A stretch of 64,000 bases of DNA, from contig CM060734.1 of assembly GCA_030704615.1 (NCBI GenBank), positions 8,308,001 to 8,372,000 of the forward strand. Direction: 5' to 3'. Every line of letters begins with the position of its first letter. Position 1 is the stretch's first letter. A program made the position numbers and the translations under genes. The notes below the pieces were generated by a model that worked only from the letters and a program-made list of their open reading frames with translations, searched no databases and was not told the origin of the DNA. The DNA is from Takakia lepidozioides (taxonomy: Eukaryota; Streptophyta; Takakiopsida; Takakiales; Takakiaceae). Below are positions 1 to 10,799 of this stretch, in pieces.

Positions 1-688
1 AACCCTCTATAGAACCCACAAGGAGCATTAGCCATCTATGAAATGACTCTTAATTATGTCAGCGCTAGCCAAAATCTTTTTTTATCTCTATAATAACAAA
101 ATATCATCAACTGATTGAATATGTTTTGATTTTAAATTAATAATATTTTATAATTAAAAAAAATAATACGAATTTTAGGATCTATTGTATTTTTAATTTA
201 AAACTTAGAATATAAATATGAATAAATTAATCAGGGCTTCAATCCATATAAAAATAAAGGAAGGGGTAAAAAAAACTCTTGTCGAAGTACACATAATTTA
301 TGGTGTCACTTCACTCTCAATGACTATTGCCTTCCATTTGGAAAGTAAACACCTTCTAACGGTCTTAACCAAGACAATGTGCAAGGTTAACTAACTGGTC
401 GATCCTATATATATATATATGTAACCCTATTTTAACTAAATCTGGACTTTTGGCTTAAATCCGGACCAAACTTAATATATATTTGAATTAAAATTAATTG
501 AAATATTAATAATATCATGGTGTAATGCGTGATTGAACTTTGTGAAATTACAGGTGATGTCATACTTGTTTCAAAATGTGTCATATAAGAGATCCATTTG
601 ACATTGAAGTGCTTGTGAAGTAGCAGTACTGAACAATTCATTGAATGTCCACTTGGAAATCGAATGATGTAATATTACATTATGTAAT
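1..688. other. AT-rich non-coding stretch
   Basis: No supportable gene is seen. The sequence is strongly AT-rich with many A and T runs and a short AT dinucleotide run near 405-421. The only longish reading frame is an AT-rich one on the minus strand with no recognisable motif. Confidence 0.6.
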
Positions 689-1260
689 TTGAGGGTTTTT
701 TTATTATTATTATTTTATTTAGACAACAGGGGACAGTGGAGGGTTTTCGACAACTGGAGAAACCTGAATGGGCGAACTCTTTGTAACTTAAAGCGGGGTA
801 TCCTGGTTTGCAACTCTTGCATCAGAGCTATGATATCAGCTGTCACATGGATTGCTGTCACAAGGCGGTCACATTATGCTTTGGGATATGTAGCATTTTT
901 GGTCCTAAATTATAGCCCTGTAGTTTTTGGTTTCAAGAGGGAGGGCGACAAGCTAGCGTATCCATCCGCGCACAGGGACAAATTGCAATTCAAGATAGAG
1001 GGTTCTGATCCGGAAGTAATTGAAGTTCTTTACTCGGACCTTGAACGGTTGACACCGCTGGAGTATGCTTGAATGAGTGACTTCTACATCAATCACGTTT
1101 CAATTCTGTGGGCCAAAGTTCAACAACGGGGTATGAACTTTTTATTTACTCTGGCAAACAAATTGTCTTCAGGACTGAAAGTTCAAGATGAGTGGATGGT
1201 CATGTGGAGGTTGATATTTGTATAACCGATCATGGTGGTAGATGGTAACCAGTGGCCCGT
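689..1260 (+). pseudogene. Ulp1-like SUMO protease (C48) remnant
   Basis: The frame from 689 to 1072 ends in a segment resembling the start of the Ulp1/SENP cysteine-protease domain: a hydrophobic LAYPS turn, then SDLERLTPLEY, where family members continue with a leucine-asparagine-aspartate turn and a DxxIDFYI helix. After an in-frame TGA at 1070 the same frame continues with SDFYINHV and a stretch like the 'FF' helix, and a little later WRLIFV, a stop, then a GNQWPV segment standing where the catalytic His-Trp strand normally lies. The catalytic histidine, aspartate and cysteine are not present in an intact frame, so this is a dead N-terminal fragment. Family proteins remove SUMO from targets; Ulp1-like domains are also often captured by plant DNA transposons. 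It converges on the RING gene at 1230. The assignment rests on motif resemblance only. Confidence 0.45.
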
Positions 1261-2870
1261 TTGTGTAAAGAATGGAAAGTGTTGCTTACCAGCTCATAGA
1301 AACGGCGATGGATTGGTGTACAACATTCTGGGCAAGCGCTCATCCGCAAGGCTTGCGGGATAAGACATGTGAGATGGAACATATGTCCACATGATCCAAG
1401 CACACGACATCCCTTTGGGCCGTATGGATTCCTGCACATCGAACAAACTGTGTCATCTGATATCCATGACGGCAAAACGCCTCGTGGTATCTCCTCCCTC
1501 TCGGCCGATTTGATGTGGCTGCTCATCTTTGTTGTGGTGTCCCACTCCTCCTCTATCTCCAATTCCCAGTTTATGCTTCTGTTCGACCCCGAAATTCTGT
1601 GCTCACATCGATCGAATATAGATTCCATATATGCCCAGTTGGTATACCCGACGAACACGCTTGATGCGTTGCGGAGATCGTTATACATTTGCATGTTGTC
1701 ATAAATGTTATCCACGCTACAGTTTGACATGCGTGCGACACGTTGCAAGGCTGATAGTGCCCGCTCTACTCGTGCTTCTCTGGAGGCCAAATGGGTCGCC
1801 CATTGTACCCAATTCTCCCAATCGTCATTCAATGGGACCCATGTCTGAATCTCCAATGTTTTGGACAACCGTCATGCAGTTGTCATGGCAATGTCCCGCT
1901 GCTTTGTAATGCGATCGATATCATCCATGATATCGGATTGAATGACTACCTTTGAGCATTCCCCGGTTTCCAGTACTGGATCTTTTTCTTTTCTCCTTTT
2001 CTCATCCGCAATTCGCTGTTCTTCAACCATGGTTTCATCGGCCTCAGGGTCAAGGACGTCCATAATTCCGGCAATGATGCGGTCAATACTGTGGTCGGGC
2101 ATTATAAACTCCACTTTCATGTCCTCGTCGTCCATTTGAACCTCATTGTGGACAGTGTCTTCATTGTTTCAAGGCGTGTTTTGCAATGCACCCTCCAACT
2201 CGGCTATGCACAGTCTTTGTCATTCCACAAGGTCCTCCAGGGTCCCGATTCGCTGTTTTGTTTCCGCCAATTCTTCCTCTAACGTTCCAGATATTTGTTG
2301 CACCGGTGCCTCGGGCACACCCAGTATCATAGTCTGGGGTGCCGGTGCCTCGCGTACGCCCAGTATCGTAGCCGGGGCTGTTCCGAACGTGTCCGGGATG
2401 TACTCCAAATCGTATTGCATCGTTGCGTTCCTCCTGCTAGCAGTTTGTCAATTCACTAGACGCAACAATATGACCTCCACATACAACATGGCTGCCAAGG
2501 TGTACGGGATTTGGCCCCCCTTTTAGAGAGGTTGATCCCACAATGTGCAATGTACCTCAGTCGCCCTATGCTGGAAATGCAAGTTCATGCAAGACTTGGA
2601 CTCCGCGTAATTATTTCAGGTTTGCACCACATGCCTAGGTCTAGGCCACAATCGATTGATGTGACACCATTTCACGAATTTTTTACATCTCGACATCGAC
2701 CATCTGAAGTCTTCCGGAACATCCTCCTAGCCCTCTTCTGCTAGTATGTTAAGGTCATCATATACTTCCCAATTCAAGTCATGCCTTGACCATTTGATTT
2801 TCTTAGGGGGCGGTCCATGTTCATCGGGGTCATCTCTTCCATGACGCTCATCGTCCTGGCCGTCTGCCAT
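1230..2870 (-). pseudogene. Coiled-coil RING-finger protein, broken by in-frame stops
   Basis: One minus-strand frame runs from an ATG at 2870 (start MADGQDDERHG, then a PPPKKIK basic patch) to a stop at 1230, without a frame change, but with in-frame stops at about 2727 (TAG), 2220, 2169 and 1872 (all TGA). Further stops lie between 2630 and 2430, which may instead be an intron. Middle: an acidic coiled coil (EEELAETKQRIGTLEDL). C-terminus: a RING-type zinc finger, CSMC, then CGHMFHLTC and CPEC, that is a C3H2C3 pattern with all eight ligands present. RING fingers usually act as E3 ubiquitin ligases. The gene starts about 470 bp from palindrome array A and converges on the Ulp1 remnant, so both are probably cargo of a mobile element. 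The three TGA stops would each be explained by CGA to TGA change. The RING call is firm; the rest is not recognised. Confidence 0.6.
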
Positions 2871-3342
2871 TTTGTAACAATCGGAGCAACCCTAAACGAC
2901 GTTTACTAATAAGTAATTGACAATTAAACAGTACTGAAGCAAACGTGGAAATGGCTAAGAACTATTGGACAGGTAAACACATGGTGATCTCAAGAGAGGA
3001 ATTACTATTGACCCTAAACCGGCCTTAACCCGAAACGGCTTTGAATAACTGCCATAATAGTTCTTAAAAGCTAAATTTGTAGAATGAAATGATCCGGGAA
3101 GCCAGAGGAGGGGCTATGGGAGCACTCTGCAACGACTTCAATGAAATTGCGGCAAGAAACCCCCCCACCAACCAATGGCCTCATTTTCCACGTGACTACG
3201 TGTCGTGGAATAGTTACATGTCACGCACACAGAAGTTGTGTGGAAAGGAAGTGAGGGGAGAATGAGCCTCCATTGGCATATATGCCCCCCCCTCATTCCT
3301 CGGGCCGCACGCAGGGATCTTCTAGAAGTGACTGCCACCTTG
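2871..3342. other. Spacer between RING gene and array A
   Basis: Non-coding. It should hold the promoter and leader of the minus-strand RING gene, but no clear TATA box is seen apart from CATATATG near 3279. C runs occur at about 3161 and 3285. Confidence 0.4.
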
Positions 3343-4085
3343 GCGGTTGTTTTTTAAAAAAAAAAAACAAATTAAAACGACCGCTAGTAATGGCGGTCGC
3401 TCTATTTTTTAAAAATAAAAAAATAAAGCGACCACCATTACTGGCGGTCGCTGCATTTTAAGAAATTAAAAATATTCAAGCAACCGCCAGTAATGGCGGT
3501 CGCTCTATTAAAAAAAATAAAAATAAAAACAACCGCCATTACAGGCGGTCGCTCTATTTAAAAAGAAACAAAAATACTAGCGACCGCCTGTCGCTCTATT
3601 TAAAAATAAATAAAAAACAAAAACGACCGCCTATAATGGCGGTCACTCTAATTAAATAAATAAAAAATTAAAGCGACCCCCACTAATGGCGGTCGCTCAA
3701 TTTTAAAATTAAATTAATAAAAACGACCGCCACTAACGGCGGTCGCTTTATTTAAAATAAATTTAAGAAAATTGACCGCTAGTAATGGTGGTCGCTCTAT
3801 TTAAATAAATAAAAAACAAAAACGATCGCCAGTAATGGTGGGTCGCTCTATACAAAAAACCACAAAAAAACGACCGCCATAACTGGCGGTCGCTCAATTT
3901 TAAAATAAATTTATAAAAAAACGACCGCTGTTAGTAATGGCGGTCGACAATTTTACAAAACTAAACAAAAAAAAACGACCGCCAGTAATGGCCGATTCTT
4001 TTAATATAATAAAATATTTGGAAGCGACCGCCATATTGGCGGTCGCTCCATTTTCAACCAAAAAAACAATTCAATGCGACGGCCA
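3343..4085. repeat. Palindrome array A (about 15 units, 50-bp period)
   Basis: About fifteen imperfect palindromes with core CGACCGCC-(about 6 nt)-GGCGGTCG start near 3375, 3425, 3478, 3528, 3578, 3622, 3670, 3722, 3771, 3821, 3868, 3921, 3974, 4022 and 4075. Spacing is 44-53 bp. Spacers are about 25 bp of A and T. Each unit can form a GC-rich hairpin of 8-11 bp. Units vary mostly in the central loop (AGTAAT, CATTAC, CACTAA) and some have one damaged arm. The array lies between the hAT C-terminal half (3' side) and the RING gene (5' side). Confidence 0.9.
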
Positions 4086-4559
4086 TGACACCTACAACCG
4101 ATAACCGAGTTGGAAGCATTGCAATTTTCTACAGAGTTGTACGCATTGACACAATTGTTTCTCATTACAAAAGCAAAGCACCAAACACAAACATGACCAA
4201 GTGACGATGCCTTCGCTAACATTTTGGGTGATATACACATGGGCTATTTCCCAAGACATACACAACACCAATACAAATACTCATAGTGACAAGGAACATA
4301 CAAGTTTTGCTTCACTACTGAAATGTAAACATGTCCACCAAAATGTGCTGTTGGATGCCTAAAGTTGTTTGCTTCAATTCCTTCTGTTGCTTCGACGACG
4401 AGACGCAGAATATTCTAATCTTGATGCTCCGATGGGCTGATAATCCGAGTCCCCCTGAACTTCAGCACCATTGTCATTATTAGTGTTGGAATCGTCCTTC
4501 CTATCCGTCCTCCCATGTCCGGGCCTTTGAACCTGTAAGCGACCTCGAACCACATTTAG
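4086..4559. other. 3' flank of the hAT fragment
   Basis: No gene is supported. It lies between the stop codon of the minus-strand hAT tail and array A, so it is probably the 3' untranslated and subterminal part of that element. Confidence 0.4.
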
Positions 4560-5717
4560 TTATCTCTGAGGTCGATTCCCACTCCGGTCTTGAATATCAT
4601 CCACGGTATCTGGCCTGTTTGTGGGCCGATCGCCTACAAAAGGCTGGATTGTTCTCTGTCGTTTACGGAGTTGGGACGTATTCGAAGGTGGTCTCGAAGG
4701 AGGTCTCGGAGAGGGCTGTGCCTGAGATGGACCGGCATTAGATGGTCCGGCATGTGAAGAACCACGGGTCTGTTGTGCAACACGTCGGTTAAGGTGGAAT
4801 TGTAGCGGCAAGTTGTCATCATCTGAGGCTTCAACTTCCGCCCGGTCCAATGCAGCCAAATGATGCGTGCGTGTTGAATTCAGATCAACCCTGTTGCTCC
4901 TTAATGCCCGCTGTGTGGATGGGGAGCTGGGTCGGTTTTTCGGATTGTGGTGGAGCTGGTCGTATCGGTGAGGCATGTTCCCGTCTCGTCGACTGTACAA
5001 TGGGTTCGGCATCATCGTTTGTATGAACAGAATTGCGTACGTCGCTCGGTCGTGGTAGTTCATCACCCCTGAGCTCCATTCGGACACTGCCGGTGGCTTC
5101 AGCGTGTACGGAGAGGCGAGAGTCAACCCCGACTTCATTTTGAAGACCATGTTCTGGGGATGACACAATTGAAGCTTCACCTTCATCTGCGATACATACT
5201 TCGTCAAGAAGATCATCAAAGGTCGGGTGGATGTAGGTATACTCATTGTCTTCGGAATATCGTCACTCATCAAATCTGCCTCAGAAGCAAAGTCTTCGGA
5301 ATACAAGTTCATCTCGTACCATCCTGCAGCATCATCCGCTGCCATCTCACGTAACAGTCGGCAATTGATATACACATATACCAATTTGTCAGCCCTCGCG
5401 GGATTCAACTTGTTGCGAATCTTGTTGTAAACAAATGAGTAACTGCTTCAATTGCGTTCGCAAGATGAAGCAGAGCACACTTGGGCAAGAATACATTTCG
5501 CAATGGGAGCCAATGTTCTTGCTCCAGCTCCAATCAAATCCCACCATTTATATGGCAACATGTTGAGCTCTTTCAGATCCGGCATGTCCTCGAAACGGTC
5601 GCGGCGATCTGAAAAGCATTGGTACTCGGATATAACTCTCTCTACCATGTTCAAAAGAGTCAGTCGCATGAGCATTTGTACGAGGCCGACCTTGGCATCA
5701 GCGTCGTCTCGGAGCAT
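4560..5717 (-). pseudogene. hAT transposase, C-terminal half
   Basis: The minus strand from 5717 carries the hAT C-terminal dimerisation region: KWWDLIGAGARTLAPIAKCI, then QVCSASSCERN, a TGA stop, SSYSFVYNKIRNKLNP and ARADKLVYVY. In the family the position of the TGA is normally tryptophan (CERNWS), so a single TGG to TGA change explains it. After this domain comes an acidic, then proline/serine/arginine-rich tail. The tail seems to change frame near 5250 (where the alternative frame reads YIHPTFDDLLDEVCIADEGE) and back near 4900. The N-terminal half is cut off at 5717/5718 by the 1.17-kb repeat. Family role: cut-and-paste transposition in the nucleus. Array A lies 3' of it. The complementary N-terminal half of a hAT gene is at 57,990-59,495. 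Confidence 0.8.
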
Positions 5718-6889
5718 GTTGGTGGGTTCCCTCTCTCTCCATCTCTCTCCCTCCCTCCATGGATCTGGCTGGTTCTTTTAAAACTTGATAGTTTAAGACC
5801 AGTGGTATGTTACCTAACCCCTAATTAACCTTCTTGGAATTTGATTAATTTCGGTTATTTACATTACCCGGATTTTTGGTATAAGGTCAAGATCCTAATG
5901 GAGCCATCCTATTATTTAATTTTTTCATCCATAAATGGATGTCATCCTCAGAGGATGACACAGATGAAAAATACTGAGACAATTTCATCCAACGCGGATG
6001 AAATTATGATAGATTTCATCATGCGCGGTAGAGTTCATCCCGAATGGATGAAATCGTGGGAAATCACGTGGATGAAATCGCGGGAAATCGCGCATCATTT
6101 CTTCCTTGCCCTAACCCTCTGCACGACGATCGTGCTTAAGGGATGGCTGGAGCTGAGAGATGGTGGCGGGGGGCGCATGGAGCTCGATTCAGGCGCCCTT
6201 GAATGCCATGGAGCTGCGCCTTTTAGGCATTTAGGTGTTCTGGCAAGATTAAGTACCTTCTTCCCCTCTTGGGGTGCGCAATGGCGGCAGTACCTGCAAT
6301 TTCCCCGTGGCGGTTGTCTCTAATGCTTGGCGGGCGCCTGTGCTGTGGTTGCTTGTTGTGACCTTCATTGATCATTAAGATACAGGCGGCGATCTTAAGG
6401 CCTCAGGGAAGTGTCTGAACTCTTTAAGTTTGGGGGATTCACTTTCTTTGTGCATGCTTTGTACATTTTGTTGTGCATTCTTGTTTGCTGGTCTTGAGAG
6501 CTATGGCGCAGGCCTGTCAGCTTCCACAAGCCATCAAGGTATTGGCTTGCATATGCTCTGTTTCCTTTCTGCCCTTGCTTTGTATTGCATGTTGTACAAC
6601 GATAACAAGCGTGAGACCTGCGATTCACCTGGGGTTCCACATCGTCTCTAACTTAACTGTTTCTGATTGCATGTGATGGGACCAGGTGAGGGTCCTCACT
6701 TAACATGGATTTTAAAGCTTGAAGTTGATTGGAATCAAGTTGAAGAAGCGATGCCATCTGTATCTTTGGGGGAGAACAATCATTTCTTCCTATTTCCTTT
6801 GATCTTGATGGTTCCTATGTTTAACCTAGTATGGTGGACAATCAATCATTAGGGCGACTATCTCTTGTTTCCTATGGCATACTGATGTG
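5718..6889. repeat. 1.17-kb dispersed repeat, copy 1
   Basis: It begins TTGGTGGGTTCCCTCTCTC and ends GGCATACTGATGTG; the same ends and most of the body recur at 14,063-15,205. It truncates the hAT half at its left and the gypsy gag-pol region at its right, so it is an insertion younger than both, or it marks rearrangement breakpoints. No terminal inverted repeat or clear target duplication is seen. It holds CT-rich runs near the start and a cluster of GGATGAAA/TTTCATCC motifs (about 5930-6085) forming small hairpins. It has no convincing coding frame. Confidence 0.85.
6176..6559. repeat. Internal 384-bp segment, inverted relative to copy 2
   Basis: This segment, from CATGGAGCTCGATTCAGG to GCTTGCATATGCTC, appears as its reverse complement at 14,523-14,907, while the sequences on both sides keep the same orientation. 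Small differences at the junctions (about 16 bp on the left and 30 bp on the right present only here) mark the breakpoints. Confidence 0.85.
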
Positions 6890-7338
6890 TTTGCTTGAAT
6901 GTGGCGAAGATCCTCCATTAAATTGTACGGTTCCAGCTCGTCTGTGAACCGCATAGTTGAATGCATCCTCCTCTAGGGAAGCTTTTCTGGTGCCACCGGC
7001 CGATTCGCCGGACTCTTCGCTCTTGATTCAGGGGGTCGAGAAATGGTTGGTCGGACTATTAGAGATTCCGCCTCTGCAAATGCTACCTCCTTTTCTTTGG
7101 GATGGATGTCTTCCTCCTCCCGAAGCACAGTCTCCGCCACCTTTCGTGCATCTGACTTCATTACTTTGAAGTTCAGATCCTCCCGTTCCGATGTGGATGT
7201 GGCTGACTCCGACGCCTCATGCCCAGGGCATTTCCCTAGCGTATCTCGTTGCCGTCGGGTCATCACTACGTAGCTACCTTTTCCGGGGCTAGCTGTTGCT
7301 GTTGGAGTGGCCTCCGGCTCACTCGCAATCCAATTCAC
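6890..7338 (-). pseudogene. Gypsy gag-pol linker / protease-region fragment
   Basis: The minus-strand frame holds an acidic, lysine-rich segment (MTRRQRDTLGKCPGH, then EREDLNFKVMKSDARK) typical of the region between Gag and protease. In the last 90 bp another frame reads ELEPYNLMEDLRHIQANTS, which resembles the helix before the gypsy aspartic protease (family pattern 'YDIxEDLRxxxANI'). The element is cut at 6889/6890 by the 1.17-kb repeat, and no pol of this element is seen beyond it. Confidence 0.5.
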
Positions 7339-7720
7339 TTGGTGTTGCGTCTCCTGAAGGTGCGTTGTATGATTGGGTTGTACGTTGGTCTGCTGTTGCA
7401 GAGGCGGCGCCGAGGTAGACGCTTGATGTCCTCCCTACACCCTTACATCCTGAGGGGGAGACCACGTGTTAGAAGAACCCTGGGCTATCTGAGCCGCAGT
7501 AAGCTGCTCGGGCAGCCTGTCCCTGAGCGGCATTGCCCCCTGAGTATGATGGACCTGCCTGATCCGGCCTAGGTCATTGTGCTATCTGCGCTGGGGTAGC
7601 AAAATACATGCTATGCTATTGCGGTAGAGGGTTGGGTGGTTCAGTCACATACTGATCCAGGAATGGGGCTCGTTGCCCTTCCAAATTCCTCTCTACTTGC
7701 TGGATGGTGGCAGGGGCCGG

Positions 7721-9553
7721 TCAGTCCACCTGCCTCCGGGAACATCTCTCCAAGGGATGGCCTCTTTGGCCGCAATGCAAACATACTATATCACTCCAAC
7801 AGTCTTCTATTGGGTGTGTGGTTCTGCCACATTTTTGACAACCTTTCCTGGATTGACTGAATTGTCGTTTTGATCTATCCTGATACGTCGGGTTTTGGCT
7901 TACCTGTCTCTCCCGGGTGGGATAAGGACAATGTTGAGCAGCATGCCTAGGACCGTCACAGTTAGAGCACCATACCTTTGCCGGGTTGGGCTCGGATTCT
8001 CCTACTGGAGCAGCATCTCGATACCCCACGTAGCTGGTGATTTGTTGGTCGATGGAGCTCATGCGATCGCCCATTGTTTCGATGGTTTTGATGAGAGAGG
8101 TGACTTGCGCCTCCAAATGGCCCACCCGTGAATCAGACTGCCCAGTGGAATCTGCATACGAGTTAGTAGGGGCAGCATTCGTATATTGTGGCACGGTCGG
8201 TGCTACTGTTGGTATAGGGGGCGTCGCTGGGGCGTATGGCCGTGCTCCTCCTACATATGACGGCGTATAGTGTAGAGCGGGTTGAATCACCGCTAATGGC
8301 GTCGGATCCTGCGTGGGCTCGATCATAATGTATGATGGAAGTGCAAAGTCGGGCACCTTGGCCCGTTGAACCTGGCGATGCATGTTGTCGAACTCCTTGC
8401 CGGCTTGTATGGCATCTACCAGTGTTGTAGGTCTTTGCTGCAAAACATGACAGTGAGTGATCTCTCGTAATCCACTCAGAAAACAATCCTTCAGTACCCC
8501 ATTATCTAGGGGAGTTAAAGGGTTTTGGGGTCGCATCAACCCCCGAAATCGCATTTCAAAGTCCGCCACCTCCTCTGTGGGGCCTTGGCGGATCCTGGCC
8601 AATGCCATCAAGACACTGGTGAACTGGTGGACCGCTCGAAAATGATCTAAAAATGCGTCCCGAATCTGCTGCCAAGTGACGAATGTACCTGGCGCCTGTT
8701 GCCATACCAAGTGGACGCCCTACCCCTCATGGTTGTGGGAAACCATATCAACCAATAGGCATCATTTAACGTTTGGCTAGAATAGCAACACTAAATAAAG
8801 CTTTTTACATGATACTCTGGGTTTTCATGTGCTTCCCCGGAAAACCAAGGCAAATGTATGGGTAACGTTAACGGGGGCAGGCATGCTGGGACTACAATAG
8901 GTACCTCAGGAGGTCCTGGAACATGTGCCATAACTGACACTAACAACGGCGAAGGGCTCCTCGACCTGGCCGGTGGTGTATAAGGGGGACTAGATACAGG
9001 GGAAACCACTCGTGAACACTCGATCTCTGAAGAGCTGTCAGTGTTCTCTCCTTCCCACTCTATCCTACCCAAACTTCTAGTTTCTGAGTCTGATTGTGGA
9101 CTCAATGCTGGGCGTTTCCCTAGCAGTTGATCTCTGACGGCTTCTCGAGCCAGTCTCCTTTGCAACCTAGTATCAAATGATATGCTATCCCGAGCTAGAC
9201 ATACACTCACTATTGTGCTGATGAGGATTCTCCTACCTCAGCCTGTACTAAAGGACCTATATTACCTTGAACAACCATGTCAAGAATAAACGAGGTCAGA
9301 TTTAAATACCTTCCATGGAACCTTGGCGATGGAGGCACGTCAGTGTGCAACTTCCCATGAATTACCCAGTCTTCAGGTGGTCGGGGCATGTTGCAGTACC
9401 TACACTCATCCAACATCAGTAGAAATGCTTCGGTGCATTTGCTTCCGAGAGTCGCTCACACCAAACCCTTTCGTTAATCCACCCCTTCTTGATGGATTTC
9501 CGTTGAGCTAATCGCTCGATGTAAGCTTCTATGATAAGTCGAATCTCTGGCTC
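7721..9553 (-). pseudogene. Ty3/gypsy Gag with three zinc knuckles, frameshifted
   Basis: Gag packages retrotransposon RNA into cytoplasmic particles. The frame 8710-7721 holds the Gag capsid-type domain (VTWQQIRDAFLDHF, then LMALARIRQGPTEEVADF). It ends in three CCHC knuckles: CSNCDGPRHAAQHC, CQKCGRTTHPIEDC and CLHCGQRGHPLERC, all C-x2-C-x4-H-x4-C. Upstream, 9210-8791 gives a proline/serine-rich part ending HENPEYHVKSFI, with a TAG at 8791, and the frame shifts near 8713, just where WYxx should meet the capsid domain. Further upstream 9553-9210 reads IIEAYIERLAQRKSIKKGW and CRYCNMPRPPEDW, again with a shift. It belongs to the minus-strand gypsy element whose LTR is at 10,800-12,172 plus 15,298-15,373. 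Confidence 0.75.
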
Positions 9554-9769
9554 ATGTTGCCAAAATCTGCTGTTGCTTCAAAAATCATACCCACCTTAGA
9601 AGTTCATGTAGAAAAGATTTTGATCACTGCAGGACACGAGGTGGATGACACTGGTAAATTTCAAAGCATTACATTGTTTGGGCTGATTGGCAGACATGAA
9701 AAAATGAAAGCATATTTTGCAGCTGCGAGATCTCTACCGATCTTCGAAGGCAGGTTACCTAGACTGTAA
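9554..9769 (+). other. Short + strand reading frame inside the gypsy element
   Basis: A 71-residue open frame (LEVHVEKILITAGHEVDD, then RHEKMKAYFAAARSLPI) lies between the two minus-strand coding blocks of the gypsy element, where the minus strand is closed. Its composition looks protein-like and unlike the retroelement. It may be a captured host exon. The function is not recognised. Confidence 0.3.
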
Positions 9770-10653
9770 CTGCCTCTTCCTCGTCTATTTCCACTAGTGA
9801 CTCTGGTACTGAGGTACAATGAGAGTTGCTATCCGAGGAAATAGCATGCACTAACTTTAATGGAATGAGAGGAAGGAAACTTGTGGGAATTTTCCGTGCA
9901 AAGTAAAATGGCGGCGGTCGTTCTGGATCCGCAATGACGCCTTTGGGAGCCGCTAAAGGACGTCCTTCAATCCAAGTGATGTCGTGTATGGTGGGCGCCA
10001 CGTCCAACTGCACGTTGGTGATCAATTCGATGATTAGTGCTGCCTCACTCTCACTACGACTGCTGTAAAATCTGGGTGGACAAATGTAGGTGATAGTAGT
10101 GTTCGGGTGAGGTAGGTTTTCCTCTACCTCCAGATAATCTTCTAACCCACACCCAAACAGCCAACACATCCAGTCAAATGGAAGATCAATAAAGCTCATT
10201 TTGCTCAAAAAAAATGTGGCCTCCCCAGACCTCCGAATAGTGGGAAGAGGACGATGGAAATCGATGCCTTCGTCCACGATGGTGCGACACAAGGGGCAGC
10301 ACCCTAAATACGCCACTCGCCAAGCGAGATGTGCCTCTAACGAGGATTGCACATTGAGATTCCCTAAGAAGGGGGGTGGCAGCACCCGGGCCAACGTGTA
10401 TTAAACCTTTAAAAAAAAAAATGGGGGCAGTGAGAGCCTTGTTCCCCAATGGCCCTACTTTGGCCGAGATCCAGTACCCTCGGTACACTTCAGCGATGTC
10501 CAGTATGCGGCTGCGCATTAACCTGCAAACTACGATTGCATCTTCGGTTCGCACTTCGTCGGATCGGGTGCCAGAAATAACACGGTAAAAACCCACCACG
10601 CGTGCCTCAAAAGACAAGTAAAAACGATGGGCTTCCATATGATCGGTGGCCAT
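9759..10653 (-). pseudogene. Gypsy leader protein ahead of Gag, frameshifted
   Basis: Two overlapping minus-strand frames (10,653-10,186 and 10,394-9759) read as one protein if a frame change is placed at the A run near 10,411-10,420: MATDHMEAHRFYLSFEARVV at the start, then LCRTIVDEGIDFHRPL and CPPRFYSSRSESEAALIIEL. It starts about 150 bp downstream of the LTR, so it is the first product of the element. Some gypsy lineages have such an extra domain in front of Gag. The CPLC pair is not a complete zinc finger. Not otherwise recognised. Confidence 0.45.
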
Positions 10654-10799
10654 GCTGCAGCTTCATGATTGCCATGGCATTAGTAATTTCAATGAACACT
10701 GATCCAAACACCCTCATGCAAGAGCTTCTAATCTTCATGTGCATGGGGTTCCTCAATCTCTACCTGATGGAATAAGATCATGAATAAACAGTAAAGTAT

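Noticed and set aside
3343-4085. CRISPR-like array
   Set aside because: Regular ~25-bp repeats with ~25-bp spacers look CRISPR-like at first sight. However, the repeats vary a lot, spacers are low-complexity AT, there are no cas genes, and the setting is a plant nuclear genome.
5841-6323. 160-codon frame in the 1.17-kb repeat
   Set aside because: It crosses the flip breakpoint and is not kept in the second copy.
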